The notes beneath the pieces are model-generated. The model did not search any database, had not been told where the DNA came from, and saw only the letters and a list, made by a program, of their open reading frames with translations. From assembly GCA_964422145.1 (NCBI GenBank), contig CAYQZV010000002.1, positions 1-64,000 on the forward strand: a stretch of DNA of 64,000 bases, read 5' to 3'. This stretch comes from JACNKV01 sp964422145 (GTDB lineage: Bacteria; Fidelibacterota; Marinisomatia; Marinisomatales; JACNKV01). The position numbers and the translations under genes were made by a program. Shown in pieces: positions 52,789 through 61,387 of the stretch (positions are counted from its first letter, which is position 1; each line of letters opens with the position of its first letter).

Positions 52789-53768
52789 TCCACCTCCCGA
52801 GTCACGACCAGTTCGACATTTCTGGGAGACAAATCCCGCCATTCTAAAATATCATTCGGCATCACAACGGTCGGAGAGTAAAACTGTTTTGTCGTGTTCC
52901 ATGATTTATCAAAATCAATATAAATAAAAATGTCTTCCGGATAAATCTCCGATATTCTGTTTACACCGCCGATCAATGTCAGCGAAACCGTTCTGGGATT
53001 GACAAAAACTCTGTATCGCGGATTGACATTTACAATCTTTACAGGAACTTCCGTAATGATCCGTTCACTAATAGCTTGGACATCAATCGCGATTTGTACC
53101 TCATCCAGCGAATACTCGATGATCTTGCGTTCTTTCTCAATCAAAATGGTTTTGTCAACCGGAGCAGATGCATTCTGAATCGTATCCCGAACGGTATTAA
53201 CCGACTGAATGGATTGCATCAATTCCTTCGGTCCGGCAATATCAATCTCTGCCGGGGATAAATGGATTTTATCTACCTGTACGTATCCCGAAACGGTGTT
53301 AACTAAAATATCCGGAATGATGGGAACGGTTTTGACAAGATATTCATCCAAGCTGATGTGGACATCGCTGGGATAAACGACTTCTATATACGATAATTCT
53401 AATGAAGGCGGAAGAACAACTTTCTGCGGATACTCTTTGAAATACTCATTCAAGTTAAAATCATATTCCTCTGAGATTCGGTTTAAATCCAAGACGAGTT
53501 TATAGTCTTCAAAAAAGTCTTTTAACAGCATCGCCTTGAAAAGGGCTCGCCCAGTTCCGGAAAACCGAACCTGGGCGAATTCTGGGACTTCTTCCTTTAG
53601 CGCTTTTTTAGCACTAAGGTTCCGTGCTTCAATCGGAATGTTCAGAACCATTGAGTATTGATTGTCGCTCACGACAAACACCCACAGTAAAACCGCTAAT
53701 CCAAATGCGCCAAAACGTAATACTATTTTTTGACGGGAGAACAGCCGTTTTAAATAGGCACTAATCAC
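52785..53768 (-). CDS. YbbR/CdaR-like protein
   Basis: A 327-residue protein with an N-terminal membrane helix (about residues 17-34, FGAFGLAVLLWVFVV) and tandem YbbR-like beta domains outside. The segment NLSAKKALKEEVPEFAQVRF is the typical first domain, and TEVPVKIVNVNPRYRVFVNP near residue 240 starts a later repeat with TVSLTLIGG. YbbR proteins such as CdaR activate the c-di-AMP cyclase CdaA in Firmicutes; CdaA is not in this window. It lies between rpsA and tsaD, overlapping tsaD by four bases. Confidence 0.85.
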   Translation of the reverse strand: MISAYLKRLFSRQKIVLRFGAFGLAVLLWVFVVSDNQYSMVLNIPIEARNLSAKKALKEEVPEFAQVRFSGTGRALFKAMLLKDFFEDYKLVLDLNRISEEYDFNLNEYFKEYPQKVVLPPSLELSYIEVVYPSDVHISLDEYLVKTVPIIPDILVNTVSGYVQVDKIHLSPAEIDIAGPKELMQSIQSVNTVRDTIQNASAPVDKTILIEKERKIIEYSLDEVQIAIDVQAISERIITEVPVKIVNVNPRYRVFVNPRTVSLTLIGGVNRISEIYPEDIFIYIDFDKSWNTTKQFYSPTVVMPNDILEWRDLSPRNVELVVTREVD

Positions 53769-53802
53769 TCAATTATCCTCGATCTAAAGAGGGATCCTCC
53801 GA

Positions 53803-55701
53803 TTATTCGTCACTTTCTGACTCTGCGGAATCCGTCTCCTCTGGTTCTAAACCCGGAATTTCAATCTTTTCACCGACAGCCGTGTCTTGGTTTTCCAGAT
53901 ATTCTTGGACTTCATCCTTTTTAGATGCTTTCTTTTCCGGCTCAGGAAGTGAGTCTACAAAGACAATGATCTTTTTATCATCCGGTCGAACTTCCATGAC
54001 GTTACCTGTCATTTCTTCGCCGGCCTTGAAGAGTGTCATCAACCGTTTGCGCTCTTTTTTACTGCGTTTTCCGAATGGGACTAATCCTTCAACATCCATA
54101 TCCAGCTTCAGAATAATGCCTTTTTCGAGTGTGCGGATAATCTCTCCGGTCACTTCTTTACCGGTTTCGTATGTTTTTACGATCTCCGGCCATGGATCAT
54201 CTTTCACCTGTTTATACCCAAGTGAAATCCGGCGGCTTTCGCGAGATACTTCTAAGACTCTGACTTCGATCTCTTGTCCTTTTTCCACGACTTCTTTCGG
54301 ATGGCGGACAACTTTTGTCCATGATAGATCTGAAACATGAATTAAACCGTCGATGCCTTCTTCTAATTCAACGAATGCTCCAAATTGAGTCAGGTTGATC
54401 ACTTTCCCGTTATGAACTGTTCCGACCATATAACGTTCTTCAATCTGATCCCATGGATCCGGATGAAGCTGTTTCGCACCAAGACTGATTTTTCGTTCTT
54501 CAATATCAATGGAAAGAACCTGAGCTTCAACTTCGTCATTCATCGAGTAAATTTCAGACGGGTTTTTCACCTGACGTGTCCATGACATCTCTGATACGTG
54601 GATCAGCCCTTCAACGCCCGGTTCGAGTTCCATGAAAGCACCATAGTTTGTCATGCTGACGATACGGCCTTTAACAACAGATCCGATCGGATAATTATCT
54701 TCAACACGCTCCCACGGATGCGGGGTCAGCTGTTTTAATCCAAGGGATACTCGTTTGTTTTCTTCATCATAATCGATGACTTTAACCGTTATTTCTTCAT
54801 CCATTTTGACAACTTCGGATGGGTGATTTACACGTCCCCATGACAGATCTGTAATGTGCAGTAATCCGTCTAATCCGCCTAAATCGATAAAGGCACCAAA
54901 ATCTGTGATGTTTTTCACACGGCCTTCTAAGACTTCACCGATCTTAATCTTTTCGAATAAAGCATCGCGTTGTTCTTTCATTTCTTCTTCTTTGATCGCT
55001 TTATGAGAAACAACAATATTTTTGCGGGCTTCGTTCAATTTAACGATCTTTAATTCAATATCCTGATCCAAATATTGATCAAAATCTTTTACCGGACGAA
55101 TGTCAATTTGTGAGCCCGGTAAGAATGCTGGGACCGTTCCTAATTCAACGATCATACCGCCTTTGATTCTACGGACAGGTTTTCCCGTAATGATCTCACC
55201 ACGATCAAAGACGTCGCGCAGTGTTTTCCATTGTCTCATGAAATCAGCTTTGGATTTCGATAAGAGTGTGTTTCCTTTACGGTCTTCCAGTTTTTCGACG
55301 TAAATGTCGATTTGAGTTCCGATGGAAGGAAGTTCTTCATTTGGAAATTCTGAGCGGTCAATAATTCCTTCGGATTTAAATCCGATATCAATTAATACTT
55401 CTTTTTCGGTCATCCCGATCACGCGACCGGTGATGACTTGATGTTCAGATATGTCTGAGAAAGTGCCGAGATATCTCTGCTGAACATCAGCAGGAATATC
55501 ATCTTCTTTTTCCTCGATTAATTCTTCAGGTTTTACCACCCTTATTTCATTAAAAAGATCCTGGTTCAGATAATCGGGAATCTGTGTGTCCGTTTCAACT
55601 GTAGGTGCTGACTCGGTTGATTGGTCTTCACTGACTTCAGCAGAAACAGGTTCTACATTCATCTCTTCAACAGCAGGTTCAGTTACTTGGTTTTCAATCA
55701 T
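53803..55701 (-). CDS. rpsA: Ribosomal protein S1 (six S1 domains)
   Basis: The 632-residue protein has an acidic N-terminal extension (about residues 1-75), six S1 OB-fold repeats (starting near residues 86, 172, 257, 343, 430, 515) and an acidic C-terminal tail. Repeats 3-5 are the most alike, each with DFGAFIDLGGLDGLLHITDLSW-type cores (NYGAFMELEPGVEGLIHVSE in repeat 4; QFGAFVELEEGIDGLIHVSD in repeat 5). Repeats 1, 2 and 6 are divergent, with repeat 1 being IIDRSEF-type, as in other S1 proteins. It delivers structured mRNA to the 30S subunit. The cmk-rpsA order is a well-known conserved neighbourhood. Confidence 0.95.
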   Translation of the reverse strand: MIENQVTEPAVEEMNVEPVSAEVSEDQSTESAPTVETDTQIPDYLNQDLFNEIRVVKPEELIEEKEDDIPADVQQRYLGTFSDISEHQVITGRVIGMTEKEVLIDIGFKSEGIIDRSEFPNEELPSIGTQIDIYVEKLEDRKGNTLLSKSKADFMRQWKTLRDVFDRGEIITGKPVRRIKGGMIVELGTVPAFLPGSQIDIRPVKDFDQYLDQDIELKIVKLNEARKNIVVSHKAIKEEEMKEQRDALFEKIKIGEVLEGRVKNITDFGAFIDLGGLDGLLHITDLSWGRVNHPSEVVKMDEEITVKVIDYDEENKRVSLGLKQLTPHPWERVEDNYPIGSVVKGRIVSMTNYGAFMELEPGVEGLIHVSEMSWTRQVKNPSEIYSMNDEVEAQVLSIDIEERKISLGAKQLHPDPWDQIEERYMVGTVHNGKVINLTQFGAFVELEEGIDGLIHVSDLSWTKVVRHPKEVVEKGQEIEVRVLEVSRESRRISLGYKQVKDDPWPEIVKTYETGKEVTGEIIRTLEKGIILKLDMDVEGLVPFGKRSKKERKRLMTLFKAGEEMTGNVMEVRPDDKKIIVFVDSLPEPEKKASKKDEVQEYLENQDTAVGEKIEIPGLEPEETDSAESESDE

Positions 55702-55718
55702 GTTTTTATGTTTCCTTA

Positions 55719-56375
55719 TTATTTATTTTTGACCTGACTCACAATAAAATCGACTTGTTCATCCAAGGTCATGTTGGTCGTATCGACCACGACTGCATCC
55801 GCAGCCTGGGTTAAGGGAGAGTGTTCTCGTGTTGAATCTTTTTTATCGCGAATCTCAAGATCATTGATCAACTCTTCAACCGAGCGATGTTCTCCCAGGT
55901 TTTTTAAATCAACTTGACGTCTTTTCGCCCGTGTTTTAGTATCCGCAGTGATATAAAATTTATATTCTGCATCCGGAAACACGACCGTTCCGATGTCTCT
56001 TCCTTCACAAACGCAGTCAAATTTCGATCCGATCCGTCTTTGAATATCAACCATTGCTGTTCGAACAGCCGGAACTGCACTGACAGCACTCACATGGCTT
56101 GTCACATCGATGGATCGTATTTTATTCGATACATTTTGTCCGTTTAATGTGATCACCGTTTTGTTTTGAACCGTAGAAACATTCAAGTCTAATGCATCCA
56201 TAAACCGGATGACTGTTTCTTCATTATCCAAATCAATTTGGTTCTCTAAAATAGCTAATGTTACCGCGCGATACATGGCCCCGGTATCTAAATACGCAAC
56301 CCCAAGTACTTCAGCCACTTTTTTTGCTGAGGTACTCTTCCCGGAAGCAGCAGGTCCATCTATAGCAATTATCAT
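55719..56375 (-). CDS. cmk: Cytidylate kinase
   Basis: Cytidylate kinase phosphorylates CMP and dCMP. The 218-residue protein starts with the P-loop GPAASGKSTSAKKVAEVLG, followed by YLDTGAMYRAVTLA, the NMP-binding region CEGRDIGTVVFPDAEYKFY and TKTRAKRRQVDL. It lies 18 bases upstream of rpsA on the same strand, which matches the widely conserved cmk-rpsA pairing. Identification is firm. Confidence 0.95.
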   Translation of the reverse strand: MIIAIDGPAASGKSTSAKKVAEVLGVAYLDTGAMYRAVTLAILENQIDLDNEETVIRFMDALDLNVSTVQNKTVITLNGQNVSNKIRSIDVTSHVSAVSAVPAVRTAMVDIQRRIGSKFDCVCEGRDIGTVVFPDAEYKFYITADTKTRAKRRQVDLKNLGEHRSVEELINDLEIRDKKDSTREHSPLTQAADAVVVDTTNMTLDEQVDFIVSQVKNK

Positions 56376-56485
56376 CGTATTTATGACTCGTTTTGAGCCT
56401 GCAAAATTAGCTCATTTATTTCAGATAAACAAAAATATTTACGATGTTTGATTTACAATAAAAACAGGATAGCCAGCCAGTTTGA

Positions 56486-57190
56486 TCAACTGTTTGTTTT
56501 GAGTTTTTCAATTTCCTGATCACTCAGATACCGCCAATGACCGCAGGCTAAATCATCAAGGGTGATTGCACCGTATTGAGTCCGGTGAAGTGAGAAAATC
56601 TTGATATCTAAAAAATGGAACATCCTACGAATTTCACGTTTCTTTCCTCGGCGGAGTTTAAGTGTGACAACCGAGCGTTTCTTGACCGTTTTTTGATTCA
56701 CAACTTTTGCCCGTCCGAATTCACCTTCACCGATGTACATCCCTTTTTCCATTTTGGCTGCGGACGTTTGATTTAGGCGGCCTTCAATTTCAACCAGATA
56801 GGTTCGTGTAATTTTATTTCGCGGATGCATTAAAAAGTTAGCTAACTCACCGTCGTTGGTCAGTAAGATAAGTCCTGTTGTATCTTTGTCAAGCCGTCCG
56901 ATGGGAAATAACCGCTCATGAGTCGGTATCAGATCGATAACGGTTCTTCGTCCGTGGGTGTCTTTTGCTGTTGTAATCGTATTTTTCGGCTTGTGCAGCA
57001 TCAAGACGATTGTTTCTTTCTTCAGTCGTATCCGCTGATTATCAAAGACGATCTCATCATCTTCGGTAACCGAGTATGCCGGGTCTAAAATCAACTTTCC
57101 ATTGACAAAGGTTGTCGCCGCCTGAATTAATCGATCGGATTCCCGCCGAGATGCCACACCGGCTTTGGCTAAAAATTTATTTAATCTCAC
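56486..57190 (-). CDS. rluB: 23S rRNA pseudouridine synthase, RluB/RsuA family
   Basis: An RsuA/RluB-type pseudouridine synthase of 234 residues. The N-terminal S4 domain (MRLNKFLAKAGVASRRESD) is followed by the catalytic motif GRLDKDTTGLILLTNDGELA, containing the catalytic aspartate, and HPRNKITRTYLVEIEG. The exact target nucleotide (RluB 2605 against RluF or RsuA sites) cannot be fixed from the sequence. It overlaps scpB by four bases (ATGA), a common scpA-scpB-rluB arrangement. Confidence 0.9.
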   Translation of the reverse strand: MRLNKFLAKAGVASRRESDRLIQAATTFVNGKLILDPAYSVTEDDEIVFDNQRIRLKKETIVLMLHKPKNTITTAKDTHGRRTVIDLIPTHERLFPIGRLDKDTTGLILLTNDGELANFLMHPRNKITRTYLVEIEGRLNQTSAAKMEKGMYIGEGEFGRAKVVNQKTVKKRSVVTLKLRRGKKREIRRMFHFLDIKIFSLHRTQYGAITLDDLACGHWRYLSDQEIEKLKTNS

Positions 57191-57828
57191 GAGAGTTCAG
57201 CTTCCGTTTCAAATGTTTCCGATGGTATATCTTCAGCTTCTTCTAAATTCGGGCCGTCTTTTTCGTTGAACATCGGGATTTGATGTTCGTCTCGTTCGGG
57301 CGCTCCTGAGATTTCCTGAATTTCTTTGAGTTTCGGCATTTCAGATAATTTGCTTAGTCCAAAATGTTCAAGAAATTTAGATGTTGTCATGTAGAGCAGG
57401 GCTCGTCCCGGTCCTGGATCCCTGCCTTTAATTTTGATCAGTTTTTTGGACAGCAGAGTTTTCACTACACCGCTCGTATCCACTCCGCGGATCGCTTCAA
57501 TATCGATACGACTCACCGGCTGTTTATAAGCAATGATCGCCAAAGTTTCCATAGAAGCTGTCGATAACATTAACCGGCCGCTTTTATTTAATAAACGCCG
57601 GACCCACACCTCATAATCAGATCGAGTCACAATTTGATATCCGCCGGCAATTTCTTCGATGTGAAAGGCACGTCCCTGGGATGTATAAACCTCGCTTAAC
57701 TCGTCAATGACTTCCTTTAAATTGGGTGGATCGGACTCAAAAACCAAATTTACTTTCTGTTGAGTTAGCGGCTCGGGAGATGCAAATAACAACGCTTCAA
57801 TTATTGACTGCATTTCTTTCTGTAGCAT
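57187..57828 (-). CDS. scpB: Segregation and condensation protein B
   Basis: ScpB is a winged-helix (kite) subunit of the SMC-ScpAB condensin that organises the chromosome. The 213 residues include IEALLFASPEPLTQQKV at the N-terminus, YQIVTRSDYEVWV, LSTASMETLAIIAYKQPVSR near residue 93 and IRGVDTSGVVKTLLSKKLIK. An acidic tail, rich in Glu, follows. It lies four bases after scpA and overlaps rluB. Identification is firm. Confidence 0.93.
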   Translation of the reverse strand: MLQKEMQSIIEALLFASPEPLTQQKVNLVFESDPPNLKEVIDELSEVYTSQGRAFHIEEIAGGYQIVTRSDYEVWVRRLLNKSGRLMLSTASMETLAIIAYKQPVSRIDIEAIRGVDTSGVVKTLLSKKLIKIKGRDPGPGRALLYMTTSKFLEHFGLSKLSEMPKLKEIQEISGAPERDEHQIPMFNEKDGPNLEEAEDIPSETFETEAELS

Positions 57829-57832
57829 TGCT

Positions 57833-58555
57833 CTATCCTGATTCCGCTAATCGTTGAATTTCCATTTCTCCGAAGAGATCATTCTGCAGCACGGTGATCT
57901 GATGAAGCCTGACTAATTCTAATATCGCTAAAAAAGTAACAATGACTTCAAGTTTAGAGTTGATAAATTTCATCAGAGATGAAAAACGCAGCCGGCCTTC
58001 TCCATCCATTTTTGATAAGATCAGCATTTTCTGATCTTCTAACTTGATCTGTTCACGATGGAGTTCGTAATCTTTAAGAACAGGCATCCGCTCCATGGCG
58101 TCTTTAAAATACCGGGCAATGTCGTACAAACTGACTTCCTGCAAATACACATCAATGTCATCTCCCGATTGGACAGGAGCAACTACCGAGCCTCGAGGGA
58201 ATACCTGACTTCTAACGTCCGCCAATTGATCTAATGTTTCAGCGGCATCCTTAAATCGCTGATACTGAAGAAGCTGTTCAACCAATGCCTGCCTTGGATC
58301 TTCAATCATAGTATCATCATCAAGAGATGGTCTCGGAATCATCATCTTTGCTTTTAAGCGCATTAACGTTGCAGCCATCACGATAAATTCCCCGGCGATC
58401 CGTATGTTCAGCGATTTTGATACTTCCAGAATTTCCATGTATTCGGAAGCAATCCTTGCGATCGGGATATCATAAATATCGATTTCATCCCGTCGGATAA
58501 AATAGAGTAAAAGGTCTAACGGTCCTTCAAAATTATCTAACTTAACTTGATACAT
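57833..58555 (-). CDS. scpA: Segregation and condensation protein A
   Basis: ScpA is the kleisin bridging the SMC heads. The 240-residue protein has the N-terminal FEGPLDLLLYFIRRDEIDIYD with the conserved LDLLL motif, IARIASEYMEILE, and a C-terminal winged helix (VIVTFLAILELVRLHQI). It lies downstream of trpS, separated by six bases, and upstream of scpB. Identification is firm. Confidence 0.93.
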   Translation of the reverse strand: MYQVKLDNFEGPLDLLLYFIRRDEIDIYDIPIARIASEYMEILEVSKSLNIRIAGEFIVMAATLMRLKAKMMIPRPSLDDDTMIEDPRQALVEQLLQYQRFKDAAETLDQLADVRSQVFPRGSVVAPVQSGDDIDVYLQEVSLYDIARYFKDAMERMPVLKDYELHREQIKLEDQKMLILSKMDGEGRLRFSSLMKFINSKLEVIVTFLAILELVRLHQITVLQNDLFGEMEIQRLAESG

Positions 58556-58561
58556 AACCGC

Positions 58562-59578
58562 TTACTTTGCAGGAACAAATCCGATTTTTCGATAAACTTT
58601 TGACAGCGTTTTTCGAGCTAAATACGTCGCGGAGCCTGCCCCCTCAGATAAAATGGATTCAAGATATCCTTTGTCCTGAATGATCTTATCATACGATGCT
58701 TGAATCGGTGCAAGTGTTTCAATCGTCAATTCAGCCAATTCCTCTTTCAAAACTGAGTATTGTTTCCCGGCAAAATCGTTTTCAATGGTTGGAATGTCTT
58801 TCCCTGAAATTGCAGAATATAAACTCATGAGATTGGCTAAGCCTGGTTTGGCTTCAACATCGTACTTGATTTCTGACCCTGAATCGGTCACTGCTCTTTT
58901 AATCTTTTTTCGAACCACATCCGGCGGATCAAGCAAGGCGATCAGATTATTCAAATTGTCATCCGACTTGGACATTTTCTTTAATGGATCCTGCAAACTC
59001 ATCACCCTTGCCCCTGCTTTCGGGATAAACGGTTCCGGGACAATAAATGTCGGAGAATACCGTGAATTGAATCGTTGGGCTAAATCCCTGGCAAGTTCTA
59101 AATGCTGTTTCTGGTCAGCGCCAACCGGAACGACATCGGCTTGGTACAATAAAATATCTGCTGCCATTAACACTGGATAAGTAAACAACCCGACATTGAT
59201 ATTGTCGGCATGACGTTTGGATTTATCCTTAAACTGAGTCATTCGATTTAACTCACCCATGGCGGTTAACGTATTCAGCACCCACGCCAATTCAGCATGC
59301 TGAGGAACATGTGACTGCATAACCATTGTGCTTGACTTTGGATCGATACCGCATGCGATATACTGAGCCAAAAATGACATGCATTGCTTCCGTAAATCCT
59401 TCGGGACTTGCCGCACGGTAATCGCATGAAGATCAACAACAAGAAATATACTGTTATACTGCTTTTGCAAATCCACCCAGTTTTTCAGTGCGCCGACATA
59501 ATTTCCGATGCACAAATGTCCGGTGGGTTGAATTCCGCTTAAAATGGTTTTCTTATTCAAATTATCTTTCGTCATCAT
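58562..59578 (-). CDS. trpS: Tryptophanyl-tRNA synthetase
   Basis: Class I synthetase charging tRNA-Trp. The 338-residue protein shows the HIGH-like SGIQPTGHLCIGNYVGAL at the N-terminus and the KMSKS motif in PLKKMSKSDDNLNN near residue 200, with VPVGADQKQHLELARDLAQ between them. The first two codons are both ATG, so the start may be either. It begins the trpS-scpA-scpB-rluB run. Identification is firm. Confidence 0.96.
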   Translation of the reverse strand: MMTKDNLNKKTILSGIQPTGHLCIGNYVGALKNWVDLQKQYNSIFLVVDLHAITVRQVPKDLRKQCMSFLAQYIACGIDPKSSTMVMQSHVPQHAELAWVLNTLTAMGELNRMTQFKDKSKRHADNINVGLFTYPVLMAADILLYQADVVPVGADQKQHLELARDLAQRFNSRYSPTFIVPEPFIPKAGARVMSLQDPLKKMSKSDDNLNNLIALLDPPDVVRKKIKRAVTDSGSEIKYDVEAKPGLANLMSLYSAISGKDIPTIENDFAGKQYSVLKEELAELTIETLAPIQASYDKIIQDKGYLESILSEGAGSATYLARKTLSKVYRKIGFVPAK

Positions 59579-59646
59579 CGTGGAATTTACTAAGGAATAC
59601 GCGTATCAAGTAATGGGTGTTTCATTCGTCTGCTACTTCAAAATAA

Positions 59647-60198
59647 TTATGTGGAGCCTAGCGGTTCCATGAATAAATACGGTTTCCACCCTGATTGCTC
59701 CTGCTGAACAAATTTTTGAAAATAATGGATACGATTGGGCTGATGCGGTTTCTTCAGCAAATGCATTCCCGCTTCTTCAGGAGTTTGGTTCCCTTTGGTT
59801 AAGTTACACGGAGAGCATGCCGCGACTAAATTTTCCCATTTGTCTTCACCGTGTTTTTCCCGAGGGATGATGTGATCAATCGTTAATTTGCCTGATGTTT
59901 TTCCACAATACTGACACGTATGGTTGTCGCGCTGCAGGACATTCCGACGGGTTAGAATTACATCCATGCTGTTATAATGAACAAACGTCTTCAACTTAAC
60001 CACACTTGGAACAGAATAAGTTTTGGTCTGAGAATGGATCTGATCGATATACGAATCAATTATCTCAATTTTGTCCGTTACATATAAACAGATTGCCCGT
60101 TTAGTTGTTGTAATGGTCAACGGTGCATAATTTGTGTTCAGCACCAAAACGGCCTTGTTCAGTAAAGATCCATTCAATGAAAGTGCTTTTGCATTCAT
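59647..60198 (-). CDS. HNH endonuclease domain protein
   Basis: A 183-residue protein with an N-terminal domain (VLNTNYAPLTITTTKRAI) typical of the bacterial HNH family often found in this phylum, and a C-terminal HNH centre: zinc ligands Cys95 and Cys98 (CQYCG), Asp108-His109 (TIDHIIPRE) and Cys128/Cys131 with Asn132 (CSPCNLTKGN). No signal peptide is seen. The biological role of such stand-alone HNH proteins is unknown; they need not be restriction enzymes. It overlaps the NlpC/P60 gene by four bases. Confidence 0.86.
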   Translation of the reverse strand: MNAKALSLNGSLLNKAVLVLNTNYAPLTITTTKRAICLYVTDKIEIIDSYIDQIHSQTKTYSVPSVVKLKTFVHYNSMDVILTRRNVLQRDNHTCQYCGKTSGKLTIDHIIPREKHGEDKWENLVAACSPCNLTKGNQTPEEAGMHLLKKPHQPNRIHYFQKFVQQEQSGWKPYLFMEPLGST

Positions 60199-60974
60199 AA
60201 AAGCAAATCCTCCATCGAGTGAACGGACAATAATATCTTATCAAGTTTTGAATTAAAAACCGAACTGTCCGAGTCCAAACTCTCTTCTTTAACCCATCCT
60301 TGCGCATGGAGAAACTCTTGCCCACCCAAAGAAATCGCGACATGGTTAATTTTATTATCTTCTGCAAAAAAGAGCAGGTCCCCTTTATTAACATGATCTA
60401 TAGAGATGCGTTTTTTTGCGAATAATTCCGCCTGTTGATAAGCATCTCTCGGAAGTTGAATTCCGACCGATTGAAAGACAGTTTGTACCAAACCTGAGCA
60501 ATCCATCCCGCCGGGTGATTTTCCTCCCCATTGATAAGGCGTTCCGATAAATCGTTTGGCTGTATGGATGATATTTTTACGTGTCGGGGTTGGGTGTTCA
60601 TTTCGCAGGTCGGCTTCTGTCCAGCCCTTTCTTCCATCCGGGAGAATTACATTTTTCCCGTCGTCATCTGTTGATACTTTTAATTTGTTGCCGAAACAGA
60701 CATCTCTGATCACTTTTCCGTTTTGCTTATCAAATATCGGCGCAAACATCGAAGTGCAAACGTGCGTCGCAGGATAAAGTTCATCAGACTCCGTACCAAA
60801 AAAATGATAAACCCATCCTTCGTATCCATCATTTTGCTTGATGAGATACCATTGATTTTCACGATCTAACATCTCACAGGACTCTCCCAACAGCCCCTGC
60901 GAAACAACTGAGGATGTAAATCTCGGTTCACTGTAAATATTTACAGCCGATACATTGATGGTGAATATCTTCAT
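60195..60974 (-). CDS. C40-family NlpC/P60 peptidase with SH3 domains (YkfC-like)
   Basis: A 259-residue cysteine peptidase. Two bacterial SH3-like domains (about residues 5-58 and 65-122) precede the NlpC/P60 domain, with Cys159 in GGMDCSGLVQTVF, His211 in KINHVAIS and His223 in FLHAQGWV as the catalytic triad. There is no signal peptide or membrane helix, so it is probably cytoplasmic like YkfC, which cleaves gamma-D-glutamyl peptides during murein recycling. That substrate is an inference. The start is isolated by 413 bases from the next + strand gene. Confidence 0.87.
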   Translation of the reverse strand: MKIFTINVSAVNIYSEPRFTSSVVSQGLLGESCEMLDRENQWYLIKQNDGYEGWVYHFFGTESDELYPATHVCTSMFAPIFDKQNGKVIRDVCFGNKLKVSTDDDGKNVILPDGRKGWTEADLRNEHPTPTRKNIIHTAKRFIGTPYQWGGKSPGGMDCSGLVQTVFQSVGIQLPRDAYQQAELFAKKRISIDHVNKGDLLFFAEDNKINHVAISLGGQEFLHAQGWVKEESLDSDSSVFNSKLDKILLSVHSMEDLLL

Positions 60975-61083
60975 TTAATGCCGGTGTTTTCTTGTAAAAA
61001 CATTGGTGAATTTATTTGTTTCACTATCGGGATACAACCTTCGAATCAAATCGTGTAAAATTATCCGTTTTTATTACTTTGTC

Positions 61084-61112
61084 TTGTTACCATTAAACAG
61101 CATCCGTATTTT
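61084..61112 (+). promoter_or_regulatory. Candidate promoter for the cobalamin riboswitch transcript
   Basis: TTGTTA (four of six matches to TTGACA) and TATTTT (four of six to TATAAT) are separated by exactly 17 bases, and the expected transcription start falls a few tens of bases before the riboswitch core. In the 60975-61142 stretch I see no gene, only this pair and AT-rich sequence. Confidence 0.35.
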
Positions 61113-61142
61113 CGGTTCGTTATTTTACACTAAATAGATGTA

Positions 61143-61298
61143 GTACGCACCGGGGAAGCTCCGTGAAAATCGGTCACAGTTCCCGCTACTGTAATTGCAA
61201 AGGATACTCCTAAAGCCATTGTCCTAATGAATCGGGATGAGAAGGCGGATGTTATCTGATGAGGCATAAGTCAGGAAACCCGGACTGCTGCAGCGTAT
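61143..61298 (+). ncRNA. Cobalamin (B12) riboswitch aptamer
   Basis: The conserved core is clear: GGGGAAGCTCCGTGAAAATC, then GGTCACAGTTCCCGCTACTG (61152-61191), an AAGCCATTG segment, and the B12-box-like AAGTCAGGAAACCC (61268-61281). The outer stem is closed by TACGC (61144-61148) pairing with GCGTA (61293-61297). Adenosylcobalamin or a related form would switch off the downstream receptor gene when B12 is abundant. The class within the cobalamin family is not resolved. Confidence 0.93.
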
Positions 61299-61318
61299 CA
61301 ATCGACTTTCGGGTAAAA

Positions 61319-61386
61319 GGTCATGGTAGCGATTGAATCATTTCAATCAATCATGACCCCGGAATCTTAACATTATCGGGGTTTTT
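61319..61386 (+). promoter_or_regulatory. Riboswitch expression platform: two overlapping hairpins
   Basis: GGTCATG/CATGACC with an inner GATTGA/TCAATC forms one hairpin (61319-61358). CCCCG (61357-61361) and CGGGG (61377-61381) form a second, followed by TTTTT. The two share two bases, so they compete. The second hairpin looks like an intrinsic terminator and also covers the only ribosome-site-like GGGG six bases before the receptor start. Confidence 0.6.
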
Positions 61387-61387
61387 A

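Noticed and set aside
53882..54340. A 152-codon open frame on the + strand opposite rpsA
   Set aside because: It is antisense to well-conserved S1 repeats and has no ribosome site or recognisable product. It exists because the S1 coding strand is poor in antisense stops.
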